Counted from the first letter of the stretch, positions 35,217 to 44,940 are shown. The stretch is DNA of 64,000 nt from Methylocaldum sp002005105 (GCF_051027545.1 NZ_CP194902.1:4588001-4652000), one strand, 5' to 3'. Made by a program: numbers and translations. The notes: generated from the sequence alone by a model not told the origin.

Positions 35217-35224
35217 GAGAACGC

Positions 35225-36508
35225 ATGGCACCAATTTCCCGACGAAGTTTCATCAAGTGGGCCGGGGCGATTTCGGCGCTTGGAACAGTCGGCTGTTCGG
35301 TAAACCATCCCAGCACCGGATCACGACGCGAAAAAGCCCGCGTAGCGGTAGTCGGCGGCGGGTTCGCGGGAGCGTCCGCTGCGAAGTACCTCAAGCTGCT
35401 CAATCCGGAACTTGAAGTCACTTTGGTTGAGCAACAGGCTAATTACTTGTCCTGCCCCGGATCGAATGAAGTTATCGCCGGCCTAAAGCAGCCCGATGAG
35501 CTTCGTCGGAAATATGACATCCTCAGGAACGTTCAGGGAATTCAAACGGTAACAGCCGAAGCCCAAACTATCGACACTGCTCGGCGCACCGTGTCATTGG
35601 CGGATGGATCGGCCATACCTTACGATCGGCTAATCGTCGCACCGGGCATCGATTTCCGCTGGGACGCCATCGACGGTTACGACGAGACTGCCAGTCTGTT
35701 GGCTCCTCATGCCTGGAAAGCAGGGCCACAGACCACACTTCTGCGTCGCCAATTGCAGGCCATGCCTGACGGTGGCGTGGTTCTGATCACGGCACCCGCC
35801 AATCCGTATCGTTGTCCGCCGGGACCTTACGAGCGTGCGTCACTGATAGCGCATTTTTTGAAGCGTTACAAACCGCGCTCCAAAGTGCTGATTCTGGATG
35901 CGAAAACCCAATTCTCCAAACAATCGCTCTTCCTCCAAGGCTGGGAAGAGCTTTATCCAGGGATGGTGGAATGGATCTCGGCGGAAAAGGAAGGAAAGAT
36001 AGAACGGGTAGATGCGCAATCGCGCGTCGTCTTCACCGAGTTCGACGAGCACCGTGCGGATGTTTTGAACGTGATCCCGCCGCAAAAGGCCGGCAAACTC
36101 GCGCATCAGGCGGGGCTGACCGATCAATCGGGCTGGTGCCCCATCGATCCGCTCACCTTCGAATCGCCGCTGGCACCTTACGTGCACATTATCGGCGATG
36201 CCTGTACGGCAACGCCCATGCCCAAATCGGCATTTGCCGCCAACTCGCAGGCCAAGATCTGCGCCGCGGCGGTAATTGATCTGCTGCAAGACCGCGAACC
36301 GGGTCATCCAAGCCTGATCAACCACTGCTATAGCTTTTTAAAGCCGGATTATGCGATCTCGATCACCGGCGTGTACAAGTATTCGCCAACCGAGAAGCAG
36401 CTCGAGGCCGTGTCGACGGGTGAAACACCCATGAACGGCGATCGGCGGAAAGAAGCCGAGCATGCCCGGAGCTGGCAGAAAATCATCGCCGCTGACGCCT
36501 TCGGGTAA
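35225..36508 (+). CDS. Flavocytochrome c sulfide dehydrogenase flavoprotein subunit, FccB-like
   Basis: A 427-residue flavoprotein with a Tat-type signal (SRRSFIKWAGA), implying export as a folded FAD protein. An FAD motif VAVVGGGFAG (residues about 40-49) is followed by Cys77 in NYLSCPGSNEV, matching the cysteine that carries covalent FAD in Allochromatium FccB. Cys197 (NPYRCPPGPYER) and Cys305 (GWCPIDPLTF) match the redox-active disulfide. The motif HIIGDACTATPMPKSAFAAN is typical of the family. It should oxidise sulfide to sulfur or polysulfide in the periplasm and pass electrons to the cytochrome encoded just upstream. The related SoxF is an alternative, but no sox genes are present. Confidence 0.87.
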   Translation: MAPISRRSFIKWAGAISALGTVGCSVNHPSTGSRREKARVAVVGGGFAGASAAKYLKLLNPELEVTLVEQQANYLSCPGSNEVIAGLKQPDELRRKYDILRNVQGIQTVTAEAQTIDTARRTVSLADGSAIPYDRLIVAPGIDFRWDAIDGYDETASLLAPHAWKAGPQTTLLRRQLQAMPDGGVVLITAPANPYRCPPGPYERASLIAHFLKRYKPRSKVLILDAKTQFSKQSLFLQGWEELYPGMVEWISAEKEGKIERVDAQSRVVFTEFDEHRADVLNVIPPQKAGKLAHQAGLTDQSGWCPIDPLTFESPLAPYVHIIGDACTATPMPKSAFAANSQAKICAAAVIDLLQDREPGHPSLINHCYSFLKPDYAISITGVYKYSPTEKQLEAVSTGETPMNGDRRKEAEHARSWQKIIAADAFG

Positions 36509-36532
36509 TCTCCGCCATTTGGCGCTTGCTGC

Positions 36533-37123
36533 CTATACCGCTTCCAAAGCCATTGCGAGCAGCGCCCGGACAGACTCCGGAAATTCCAGCTCCAATGCGC
36601 GGCTCCGCGCGTGCTCGGACATCTTTTTCCAGGTCTTGCGGACGATACCGATCAGCTTTTCTTCATCGTGAATCGCCGCGAAGGCGACAAAGTAGTAATC
36701 GAGAAACACGAGGCACGCGACGTCCTCGATCGATTGAACGTCCGGATCGTTTTTCAAACCGCGTTTCTGAAGAACTTTGCGGACCCGCTCGATGTCTATC
36801 GGATCGTATCCAGCTTGTGTCATAAGCTGTGCAACACAATCGGCATGAAAACCATATAGATAGCTGCGCCATTGCAGATACCCCTCGCGCGTGTCCGGGT
36901 AGGTCTGCCGGGGAACCTCCCAACGTCGAATGTGCTGCCCGCGCGCGGCGATGTGCAGCAAATCCGGCGCATCGGGATAGAGGCGGTCAAGCCATTCCGT
37001 CATGCGCATCCCGTAAAGCAATTCCTTGGGATAGGATTCGCCTCGCCAAACCTCACTATTAGGGTCCTGTGCATTAGCTTCGTCTATTAAGACTAGCACC
37101 CGATCCAGCCGATCTTCGTTCAT
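36533..37123 (-). CDS. DUF4202 domain-containing protein
   Basis: A 196-residue soluble, mainly helical protein. The pattern fits DUF4202: IDEANAQDPN near the start, ELLYGMRMTEWLDRLYPDAP, then AARGQHIRRWEVPRQTYPDT and REGYLQWRSYLYGFHAD. Conserved histidines and aspartates (ARGQHIRRW, YGFHAD, AIHDEEK) hint at an HD-like metal site, but no function is established. It is convergent with the fccB-like gene and divergent from zwf. No signal peptide. Confidence 0.8.
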   Translation of the reverse strand: MNEDRLDRVLVLIDEANAQDPNSEVWRGESYPKELLYGMRMTEWLDRLYPDAPDLLHIAARGQHIRRWEVPRQTYPDTREGYLQWRSYLYGFHADCVAQLMTQAGYDPIDIERVRKVLQKRGLKNDPDVQSIEDVACLVFLDYYFVAFAAIHDEEKLIGIVRKTWKKMSEHARSRALELEFPESVRALLAMALEAV

Positions 37124-37281
37124 CGAAATACTCAGTCCAAGTTGAAATTTGAAATACTGGGAAACTACTTATCAAATCCTGATTTCAAAGGCAATGAAGC
37201 CATTTCAACCGGTTCACGCATTGGCGGAAACGGGGCTAAACAGTATCATCCATGGCATGATCGATTCGCCGGGAGGAAACG

Positions 37282-38772
37282 ATGCTCGACGCGTGCGTCT
37301 TCACTATTTTTGGATCTACCGGCCACCTTTCCCGCACCAAACTGATGCCTGCCCTGTACCAATTGGACAAGGCAGGCCGACTGCCCGCGGCGATGGTCGT
37401 CTTAGGTGTCGGCCGGCGGGATTGGGATAATTCCCATTGGAGAGACGAGGTATCCAAATGGCTAGAAGAGCGTTTGGGCAGCACACTCGACCGGGACGCT
37501 CTTGAGCGCTTCAGCAACCGCCTGCATTTCTTTTCGGCGGACATCGGCGATACGGAATCATCGGTACAGCTAAGACAGGTCCTGGACACTGGCCCCGAGT
37601 TTCCGCCCAATCACGTGTATTACCTTTCGCTTCCGCCGTCCGAATACAAAGCGGCGGCCGACTATTTGGCGCTTAGCGGACTCAACCAGGAAGTCGCCGG
37701 CTGGCGCCGTCTCGTGGTGGAAAAGCCGTTCGGCTATGACTTGGAAGACGCACAAGTCCTCGATCGCTGCCTGCACCGCAACTTTACGGAACATCAAATC
37801 TTTCGGATTGACCACTACTTAGGTAAGGAAACGGTGCAAAACATTTTCGTGTTCCGCTTTGCGAATCTCATGTGGGAACCGTTGTGGAACCGCAACCTCA
37901 TCGACCATGTGCAGATCACCCACAGCGAATCGGCGGGAATCGAAGACCGGGCGGACTACTATGAAACCGCCGGCGCGCTGCGCGACATGATCCAGAGCCA
38001 TCTGATGCAGATGTTGGCTTTGGTAGCCATGGAACCTCCGGCGACCATGGACGCCGAATCGATCCGGGATGAAAAGGTCAAGGCGCTGAAATCCATTCGC
38101 CCCATCCCAAAGGCCGCGGTCCATGCTCACGCCTTCCGTGCGCAATATGCTCGCGGACGCATCGAGAACCAGGAGGTGCCCGGATATCTCGACGAAAAGC
38201 AGGTCGACAAGCAAAGCACGACCGAAACGTATGCCGCCCTGAAGCTTTATATCGACAACTGGCGCTGGCGCAATGTACCGTTTTATTTGCGGACGGGAAA
38301 ACGCTTGGCGAGGAACAGTTCTCTCATCGCGATACGCTTTAAGCACCCGCCGCAGCAATTGTTTCGCGAAACCCAGATCGAGGCGCTGCCCCCCAATTGG
38401 CTGCTGATGGGCATACAGCCCGAGCAATGCATTCGCGCCGAGGTTCAGGTTCGAGAACCCGGCATCGGCATGCGCGCCCGAACCACTCAACTCGATGCCA
38501 GCACCTGTTATCAGGCCGGTTATCAATTGGACGCGTACGAGTCCCTTCTGCTCGACGTCATCGGCGGCGATCACTCTCAGTTCCTGCGCTCGGATGAGGT
38601 GGAATGGGCCTGGCGAGTCGTCGATCCCATCATAAGAACATGGTCGGTAGAGCGGGAATTCATCCACACTTATCCCGCCGGCTCCTGGGGCCCCGAGGAA
38701 GCCGACCGCATCTTCGAGCGGGAGGATCAGCAATGGCGGCATTCTTTCTCGACCGGGGATGCACCTCGTTAA
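37282..38772 (+). CDS. zwf: Glucose-6-phosphate 1-dehydrogenase
   Basis: A 496-residue enzyme that oxidises glucose 6-phosphate to 6-phosphogluconolactone with NAD(P). The nucleotide-binding loop is FGSTGHLSRTKL, a variant of the common GASGDLA(R/K)(R/K)KL motif. The substrate motif is RIDHYLGKE with the catalytic histidine at about residue 178. Length is standard. In ribulose-monophosphate methanotrophs it feeds the oxidative cycle that turns formaldehyde carbon into CO2 and reductant. GGAGGAAACG precedes the ATG. The usual partners pgl and edd/eda are not adjacent here. Confidence 0.95.
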   Translation: MLDACVFTIFGSTGHLSRTKLMPALYQLDKAGRLPAAMVVLGVGRRDWDNSHWRDEVSKWLEERLGSTLDRDALERFSNRLHFFSADIGDTESSVQLRQVLDTGPEFPPNHVYYLSLPPSEYKAAADYLALSGLNQEVAGWRRLVVEKPFGYDLEDAQVLDRCLHRNFTEHQIFRIDHYLGKETVQNIFVFRFANLMWEPLWNRNLIDHVQITHSESAGIEDRADYYETAGALRDMIQSHLMQMLALVAMEPPATMDAESIRDEKVKALKSIRPIPKAAVHAHAFRAQYARGRIENQEVPGYLDEKQVDKQSTTETYAALKLYIDNWRWRNVPFYLRTGKRLARNSSLIAIRFKHPPQQLFRETQIEALPPNWLLMGIQPEQCIRAEVQVREPGIGMRARTTQLDASTCYQAGYQLDAYESLLLDVIGGDHSQFLRSDEVEWAWRVVDPIIRTWSVEREFIHTYPAGSWGPEEADRIFEREDQQWRHSFSTGDAPR

Positions 38773-38831
38773 GACCGACGATCCTTTAAGCTATTTGCCT
38801 AATTCATTCGATACTTTTGGAGACCTTCTTA

Positions 38832-39551
38832 ATGGCCGTTACAACTCAAGCCATCGACTACAGCCATAACGACGTTCAGCTCGAAGGCTTTTTCGCGTAT
38901 GACAATAAGCGCCCTCAGCCTTTGCCGGCCGTATTGATCTCTCATGCTTGGGGAGGCAGGGACGAATTCGTGTGCAACAAGGCTCGTAAATTGGCCGAAC
39001 TGGGCTACGCCGCGTTTGCACTCGATATGTATGGCAAAGGCATCATCGGAAGCGGCCCCGAGGAGAACGCACGGCTGATGAATCCGCTCATGAATGATCG
39101 CCGCCTGTTGCAGGACCGCATCACCACAGCTCTGGAAACCGTCCGCAAGCTCCCCCAGGTCGATCCCAAACGGATCGCGGCCATGGGTTTTTGCTTCGGC
39201 GGCCTATGCGTGCTGGACCTTGCCCGCACCGGCGCCGATCTGCGCGGCGTTGTCAGCTTCCACGGCTTATTTGTGCCGCCGGGCAATACTCAAGGCAATA
39301 AGATCAAGGCCAAGGTTCTCGTGCTGCACGGCCACGACGACCCCATGGCACCACCCGATCAGGCGGCGAATCTGGCTAAAGAACTGACCGAAGCCGAGGC
39401 AGACTGGCAAATCCATATTTATGGTAACACCCTGCACGCCTTCACCAATCCCATGGCAAACGATCGATCGTTCGGTACGGTTTACGACGAGACCGCCGAT
39501 CGCCGCTCTTGGGAGAGTCTGCGGAATTTCCTTGCCGAGGTGTTAAACTAG
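38832..39551 (+). CDS. Dienelactone hydrolase family protein
   Basis: A 239-residue alpha/beta hydrolase. The nucleophile motif is GFCFGG with cysteine as the catalytic residue, the acid lies in HGHDDPMAPP, and the histidine in NTLHAFTNP, giving the Cys-Asp-His triad of dienelactone hydrolases. No aromatic-degradation genes surround it, so the true substrate is unknown; many such genes in methanotrophs are unassigned. I start at the ATG at 38832 with GGAGA upstream; it lies 60 bases after zwf and may share its transcript. Confidence 0.87.
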   Translation: MAVTTQAIDYSHNDVQLEGFFAYDNKRPQPLPAVLISHAWGGRDEFVCNKARKLAELGYAAFALDMYGKGIIGSGPEENARLMNPLMNDRRLLQDRITTALETVRKLPQVDPKRIAAMGFCFGGLCVLDLARTGADLRGVVSFHGLFVPPGNTQGNKIKAKVLVLHGHDDPMAPPDQAANLAKELTEAEADWQIHIYGNTLHAFTNPMANDRSFGTVYDETADRRSWESLRNFLAEVLN

Positions 39552-39582
39552 GCCTTCTCCGTGCACCCTAAAAAAACGACAA

Positions 39583-40548
39583 ATGGACCTGAAATTCCTA
39601 GACTTCGAACAACCCATTGCCGAACTCGAAGCCAAAATCGAAGAACTCAAGCGCGTCGGATTCGACAATGAAATCAACATCAGCGAGGAAATTGCGAGGC
39701 TTGAAGAAAAAAGCCGCAAGCTGACCGAATCGGTATTCTCCTCGTTGACGGCGTGGCAGATATCGCAGATTTCCCGCCATCCCCAGCGTCCGTATACGCT
39801 GGACTACCTCGACCTGATGTTCGATGAGTTCCACGAGCTTCATGGGGATCGCGGATTCGCCGATGATCCGGCAATCGTGGGTGGACTCGCCAAACTCGAC
39901 GGACAGCCGGTTCTGATCATCGGCCATCAAAAAGGCCGCGATACCAAGGAAAAGATCTACCGCAATTTCGGCATGCCGCGGCCCGAAGGCTACCGCAAGG
40001 CGCTGCGGTTGATGCATCTCGCCGAGCGGTTCCGCTTACCTATCCTCTGCTTTATCGACACGCCCGGCGCCTATCCCGGCATCGGCGCAGAGGAACGGGG
40101 TCAGAGCGAGGCCATCGCCCGCAACCTTTTCGAAATGTCCAAACTGCGCACCCCGATCATTTGTACCGTGGTGGGCGAAGGCGGTTCGGGAGGCGCGCTG
40201 GCTATCGGTGTGGGCGACCGCCTGTTGATGCTTCAGTACAGCACCTATTCCGTCATTTCGCCGGAAGGCTGCGCCTCCATTCTTTGGAAAAGCGCGGACA
40301 AGGCCGAGCTCGCGGCCGAAGCCATGGGCATTACGTCGGATCGGCTGCAGGAACTGGAACTCATCGATGAGATTGTTCCCGAACCGTTGGGCGGAGCCCA
40401 TCGCGACCGCAAGCAAACCGGCGATAATTTGAAAGCGGCACTGAAACGGCATCTCGAAGAGCTGCGTCGCACGTCCATCGAGACCTTATTGCAACAGCGC
40501 TACGAGCGGTTGATGAGCTACGGCATTTTCGAGGAAGCCGTAGCCTAG
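39583..40548 (+). CDS. accA: Acetyl-CoA carboxylase carboxyltransferase subunit alpha
   Basis: 321 residues. It begins with the AccA coiled N-terminus (MDLKFLDFEQPIAELEAKIE) and carries the crotonase-fold core: HELHGDRGFADDPAIVGG, IGHQKGRDTKEK, CFIDTPGAYPGIGAEERGQ and GEGGSGGALAIGVGD. It transfers the carboxyl group from biotin to acetyl-CoA with AccD (not in the window), the first step of fatty acid synthesis. It has the length of the E. coli protein (319). tilS follows 49 bases later, as in many gammaproteobacteria. Confidence 0.97.
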   Translation: MDLKFLDFEQPIAELEAKIEELKRVGFDNEINISEEIARLEEKSRKLTESVFSSLTAWQISQISRHPQRPYTLDYLDLMFDEFHELHGDRGFADDPAIVGGLAKLDGQPVLIIGHQKGRDTKEKIYRNFGMPRPEGYRKALRLMHLAERFRLPILCFIDTPGAYPGIGAEERGQSEAIARNLFEMSKLRTPIICTVVGEGGSGGALAIGVGDRLLMLQYSTYSVISPEGCASILWKSADKAELAAEAMGITSDRLQELELIDEIVPEPLGGAHRDRKQTGDNLKAALKRHLEELRRTSIETLLQQRYERLMSYGIFEEAVA

Positions 40549-40597
40549 CTTCATTGATGCGGGGCGGATAATCACCGCCCCTCACTTCACGGCTTAG

Positions 40598-41962
40598 ATG
40601 AGCCTTTGTACCGAAACACTCGATCGAATCCTATCTCGCCAGCCGCCGGCATCCCGCTACTGGATCGCGTACAGCGGCGGACTCGACTCGCTCGTTTTGC
40701 TTCATCTCTGTGCGGAACTGAAAGCCAAAGATCCGAACCTCCGCTTTACTGCCGTACATGTCCATCACGGCCTGCAAACAGCCGCCGAAGAATGGGCCGA
40801 ATCTTGCGAAGCGAGCTGCCGGATGCTTGGAATTCCGTTCCGTCTGTTACGGGTCAACGCCGCCGCGAAACCCGGCGAGAGTCCAGAGGAAGCCGCGCGA
40901 AACGCGCGCTACGATGCCCTGCGCGCGCTTCTGTCCGACGGCGAGGTCTTGTTGACCGCACAGCATAGGGACGACCAGGCGGAGACGCTATTGCTCCAAC
41001 TGCTTCGCGGAGCGGGTATCGCCGGCCTTGCCGCCATGCCGGAACGCACCGCCTTCGGCCCAGGATTTCTGCTGCGGCCGTTACTCTCTTTTTCCCGCGG
41101 ACAGCTCCGCGAGTACGCTCAAGCACACGAGCTGACCTGGATCGAAGACCCCAGCAACCGCGACTTGAGTTACGACCGCAATTTCATACGCCACGAGATC
41201 ATCCCCTTGCTCGAAAACCGCTGGCCGGCGACCAAGGACGCGCTGGTCCGCACGGCCCAACATTGTGCCGAAGCGCAAACGCTGCTGAACTCGCTTGCCG
41301 CGGACTTGCTGAAGTCCGTTATTCATCCGCTGCGAAACACGCTTCTCCTGGATCGGCTGAGGCCGTGTTCGGAAGCGGACCGCCGCCTGATTCTGCGCGA
41401 GTGGCTGCGGAGCCGCGGTTTCCGCATGCCTTCGACTCGCGTTATTGATAGGGTTTTGAACGAAACGCTGAACGCCAGACCGGACCGAAATCCCGTAATC
41501 CGGTGGAGCGAAGGCGAGATTCGGCGCTATCGGGGAGAGATCTTCCTGATGCCGGCCGCTTCGCCTTTCCATCCGAATAGAGTCATTCCATGGGATGGTG
41601 CTACGACACTCCATCTGCCGGACGGGAACGGCGACCTCAGCGTCACCACTGAAAAACGAGCCGGCATCTCGTTAACGGCATGGCGAGCCGGCAAAATCAC
41701 CGTTCGCTACCGGCAAGGCGGCGAATCGCTACGCCTGCCCGGCCGCGAAGGCTCCCACGATCTGAAAAAACTGTTTCAGGAAGCCGGCATTACACCTTGG
41801 ATCCGGGAGAGAACACCGCTGATCTACATCGGCGACGAGCTAGCCGCAGTGGCGGGATGGTGGGTGTCCGATTCTTATGCCGGGCAACCGAACGACTTTA
41901 ATATCGTGATCCGGTGGCACGCGCCGGAGAATTTTTCCGGCGCACTGCCTTCGGCTAATTAA
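40598..41962 (+). CDS. tilS: tRNA(Ile)-lysidine synthase
   Basis: A 454-residue enzyme that changes C34 of tRNA-Ile(CAU) to lysidine, so that the tRNA reads AUA. The PP-loop ATP motif is YSGGLDSLVLLH (residues about 25-36), followed by HVHHGLQ and TAQHRDDQAETLLLQLLRG, and by the conserved IEDPSNRDLSYDRNFIRHEI. The C-terminal TilS domain reads RQGGESLRLPGREGSHDLKKLF. Length is normal. Its stop overlaps by four bases the end of a convergent lipoprotein gene. An essential, single-copy gene. Confidence 0.96.
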   Translation: MSLCTETLDRILSRQPPASRYWIAYSGGLDSLVLLHLCAELKAKDPNLRFTAVHVHHGLQTAAEEWAESCEASCRMLGIPFRLLRVNAAAKPGESPEEAARNARYDALRALLSDGEVLLTAQHRDDQAETLLLQLLRGAGIAGLAAMPERTAFGPGFLLRPLLSFSRGQLREYAQAHELTWIEDPSNRDLSYDRNFIRHEIIPLLENRWPATKDALVRTAQHCAEAQTLLNSLAADLLKSVIHPLRNTLLLDRLRPCSEADRRLILREWLRSRGFRMPSTRVIDRVLNETLNARPDRNPVIRWSEGEIRRYRGEIFLMPAASPFHPNRVIPWDGATTLHLPDGNGDLSVTTEKRAGISLTAWRAGKITVRYRQGGESLRLPGREGSHDLKKLFQEAGITPWIRERTPLIYIGDELAAVAGWWVSDSYAGQPNDFNIVIRWHAPENFSGALPSAN

Positions 41963-42291
41963 GGATTGATGCAGCGGTAAACATTGAAAGACTGCTCACC
42001 ATCGATCAGGGGGCCGGTCGGCACGATGGTGTCTCCCCCCATGTCCGCCGCGTTATTGCGGGCGAGACGTTCAACTTCCTCTTGTACGGTATCTTTGCTG
42101 CGGGCAAAGATACCGATGGTCGCCGCCGTATTCGACGTGATACGCCCCAAAAATTTACAGCGCCCCACCTCGGGCGGCGTGAGCATACGAATCTTTTCGC
42201 CCTGCGGCTTGAGCTCTACCCATGTGCACCCGGAGACCATGGACATTATCGCCACCCCAAAAACAATCGTGAGTAATCTCGCCCCATTCAT
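41959..42291 (-). CDS. DUF4156-like small lipoprotein
   Basis: A 110-residue lipoprotein. A short signal (LLTIVFGVAIMSMVSGC) ends in a lipobox with cysteine at about residue 21. The mature part begins TWVELKPQGEKIRM and contains CKFLGRITSNTAA and ARNNAADMGGDTIV, the pattern of small DUF4156/RcsF-like outer-membrane lipoproteins; a second cysteine pair (GRCKF, VYRCINP) could form a disulfide. I start at the ATG at 42291 (GGAG about a dozen bases upstream) because it begins the signal; longer frames starting upstream lack one. It is convergent with tilS and divergent from pyrG. Function unknown; a stress-sensing role is only an analogy. Confidence 0.75.
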   Translation of the reverse strand: MNGARLLTIVFGVAIMSMVSGCTWVELKPQGEKIRMLTPPEVGRCKFLGRITSNTAATIGIFARSKDTVQEEVERLARNNAADMGGDTIVPTGPLIDGEQSFNVYRCINP

Positions 42292-42481
42292 CAAATAACG
42301 TCTCCGCATTAGTCGTTGTATTTTCACCATGTTAGTGCGATTCAATATTCGATTGTAAACAACCTGGGCGGTGACTCCGATCCACAGGTTGAGTAGAATA
42401 TGCTGACAAATCCTTTTGACGTCCGACGCGACGGCCGCTGCCTCGGCGATCGTTACGCAGCCTAAATTTACCCATCGTTGA

Positions 42482-44119
42482 ATGACCAAATATATTTTTA
42501 TTACCGGCGGAGTCGTCTCATCCCTGGGCAAAGGCATTGCCGCATCGTCGCTTGCCGCAATCCTGCAGGCCCGCGGTCTTAAAGTTACACTGACCAAACT
42601 CGATCCGTATATCAATGTCGATCCGGGCACCATGAGCCCGTTTCAGCACGGCGAGGTTTTCGTTACCGAGGATGGCGCCGAAACCGATCTGGACCTTGGC
42701 CATTACGAGCGCTTCCTGAGCACCACGATGGGCAAGGTCAACAGTTGGACCACCGGGCAGATTTACGAAAATGTCATCCGCAAGGAGCGACGAGGGGAAT
42801 ACCTCGGAGCGACCGTGCAAGTTATCCCCCATATCACGGACGAGATCAAGCGCGTCATCCGGCTCAGCGCGGAAGGCTACGACGTGGCCCTGATCGAAAT
42901 CGGAGGGACGGTCGGCGACATTGAATCGCTGCCCTTTTTGGAAGCCACGCGCCAGATGCGAGTCGAGTTGGGCGATGACAAATGCCTGTTCATTCATCTC
43001 ACCCTCGTTCCGTACATCGCGAGCGCCGGCGAGCTCAAGACGAAGCCCACCCAGCACTCGGTGAAGGAACTCCGAACCATCGGCATTCAGCCCGACGTTC
43101 TGATTTGCCGCTCGGACCGGATCATCCCCAAGGCCGAGCGAACGAAGATCGCACTCTTCACCAACGTCGGGGAAGATGCCGTCATCTCCGCCGTCGATGC
43201 CGACACCATTTATCGAATTCCGCTGCTGCTGCACGAACAGGGGCTGGACGATATCGTCGTGAAAAAACTCAAACTCGATGCCGGCGCGGCCGACCTCTCC
43301 GAATGGCAGAGAGTGATCGATGCCCTGGAGCATCCCGGCCATGAAGTGACGATCGCCATGGTAGGCAAGTACGTCAATCATTCCGACGCCTACAAATCGC
43401 TGACCGAAGCGCTCATTCATGCCGGCATTCAGACCAGGACCAAGGTCAAAATCCGATTCATCGAATCGGAAGAAATCGAGGACAAAGGCACCGGCTCGCT
43501 GGAAGGCGTAGACGCCATTCTGGTGCCCGGCGGCTTCGGCGAACGGGGTGTCGAAGGCAAGATCGCCACGGTCAAGTACGCTCGCGAGAAGAAAGTCCCC
43601 TATCTCGGCATTTGCTTAGGGATGCAGGTGGCGGTCATCGAATTCGCGCGCGATGCGGCGGGACTGGAAGGCGCCCACAGCACGGAGTTCTTGCCGAAAA
43701 CACCGCATCCGGTCATCGCCCTGATTACGGAGTGGCAGGACGACTCCGGCACGATCGAGCATCGGGACGAAAAGTCCGATCTGGGCGGCACCATGCGTCT
43801 GGGCGGCCAGAAATGCCGGCTGGTCAGCGGCAGCCTGGGCCATAGAGTCTACGGCAAGGACGTCATCAACGAGCGCCACCGCCACCGCTACGAGTTCAAC
43901 AACCGCTATCTCAAATCCCTTGAGGACGCAGGACTCAGGGTGTGCGGCAAATCCCTGGACGGCCGCTTGGTGGAAATGATCGAGATCCCCGATCATCCGT
44001 GGTTCCTCGCCTGCCAATTTCATCCGGAATTCACGTCCACCCCGCGTGGCGGCCACCCTCTTTTCACGGGCTTCGTGCGCGCCGCCGCCGAATATCATCA
44101 AAACAAGAAGGCGAACTGA
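42482..44119 (+). CDS. pyrG: CTP synthase
   Basis: A 545-residue enzyme that aminates UTP to CTP using glutamine. The synthase domain starts GGVVSSLGKGIAASS, with the magnesium and UTP site in QVIPHITDEIK and IEIGGTVGDIES. The C-terminal glutamine amidotransferase domain holds the nucleophile in LGICLGMQ (about residue 379) and the His-Glu pair in ACQFHPEFTS. Length matches E. coli PyrG (545). Its TGA overlaps the kdsA ATG by one base (TGATG), suggesting translational coupling in the pyrG-kdsA-eno set. Confidence 0.98.
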   Translation: MTKYIFITGGVVSSLGKGIAASSLAAILQARGLKVTLTKLDPYINVDPGTMSPFQHGEVFVTEDGAETDLDLGHYERFLSTTMGKVNSWTTGQIYENVIRKERRGEYLGATVQVIPHITDEIKRVIRLSAEGYDVALIEIGGTVGDIESLPFLEATRQMRVELGDDKCLFIHLTLVPYIASAGELKTKPTQHSVKELRTIGIQPDVLICRSDRIIPKAERTKIALFTNVGEDAVISAVDADTIYRIPLLLHEQGLDDIVVKKLKLDAGAADLSEWQRVIDALEHPGHEVTIAMVGKYVNHSDAYKSLTEALIHAGIQTRTKVKIRFIESEEIEDKGTGSLEGVDAILVPGGFGERGVEGKIATVKYAREKKVPYLGICLGMQVAVIEFARDAAGLEGAHSTEFLPKTPHPVIALITEWQDDSGTIEHRDEKSDLGGTMRLGGQKCRLVSGSLGHRVYGKDVINERHRHRYEFNNRYLKSLEDAGLRVCGKSLDGRLVEMIEIPDHPWFLACQFHPEFTSTPRGGHPLFTGFVRAAAEYHQNKKAN

Positions 44120-44940
44120 TGCAACTGTGCGGATTCGAAGTCGGCTTGGACCGGCCGTTTTTCCTGATTGGCGGCACCTGCGTCATCGAAGGCGAGCAAC
44201 TCGCCTTGGAGACCGCGGGAACACTCAAGGAAATCACATCCAGCCTCGGCATTCCCTTTATCTATAAATCCTCCTTCGACAAGGCGAACCGCTCGTCGCA
44301 CGAAAGTTTCCGCGGCCCCGGCCTCGAGGAAGGACTGCGCATTCTCGAAAAGGTACGGGATACCATCGGCGTACCGGTGCTGACCGACGTCCACGAGGAT
44401 ACCCCTTTAGGCGAAGTCGCCGCCGTCGTCGATGTGTTGCAGACACCGGCGTTTCTCTGCCGGCAAACCAACTTCATTCAGGACGTCTGTGCGCAAGGCA
44501 AGCCGGTCAATATCAAGAAAGGCCAATTCATGGCCCCGTGGGACATGAAAAACGTAGCCAACAAGGCAAGAGCCGTCGGCAACGAACAGGTCCTCGTCTG
44601 CGAGCGCGGCGTCTCGTTCGGTTACAACAACCTGGTCTCCGACATGCGCTCTCTCGTCATCATGCGCGAGACCGGCTGTCCCGTGGTGTTCGACGCCACC
44701 CACTCGGTGCAGCTGCCCGGCGGTCAAGGCACGGCTTCCGGAGGGCAACGGGAATTCATACCGACCTTGGCCAAGGCCGCCCTGGCGGTGGGCATCTCCG
44801 GCCTGTTCATGGAAACCCACCCCGAACCGGACAAAGCGAAGAGCGACGGCCCCAATTCATGGCCCTTGGCTCGCATAAAGGAGCTCTTAGAGGTGCTTGT
44901 CGAAATAGACCGCATCGTCAAACAACGCGGAATGGTCTAG
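44119..44940 (+). CDS. kdsA: 3-deoxy-8-phosphooctulonate (KDO-8-P) synthase
   Basis: A 273-residue TIM-barrel enzyme that condenses phosphoenolpyruvate with arabinose 5-phosphate for the inner core of lipopolysaccharide. Visible signatures are IGGTCVIEGEQLALETA, YKSSFDKANRSSHESFRGPG, TDVHED, QTNFIQD, NIKKGQFMAPWDM and FDATHSVQLPGG. The cysteine in GGTCVIE is followed by a pattern compatible with the metal-dependent subgroup, but this cannot be settled by eye. The start is the ATG overlapping the pyrG stop. eno follows 45 bases later. Confidence 0.97.
   Translation: MQLCGFEVGLDRPFFLIGGTCVIEGEQLALETAGTLKEITSSLGIPFIYKSSFDKANRSSHESFRGPGLEEGLRILEKVRDTIGVPVLTDVHEDTPLGEVAAVVDVLQTPAFLCRQTNFIQDVCAQGKPVNIKKGQFMAPWDMKNVANKARAVGNEQVLVCERGVSFGYNNLVSDMRSLVIMRETGCPVVFDATHSVQLPGGQGTASGGQREFIPTLAKAALAVGISGLFMETHPEPDKAKSDGPNSWPLARIKELLEVLVEIDRIVKQRGMV

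Noticed and set aside
42518..43420. A 300-residue minus-strand frame opposite pyrG
   Set aside because: pyrG is canonical over its whole length; the antisense frame has no recognisable motif or ribosome-binding site.
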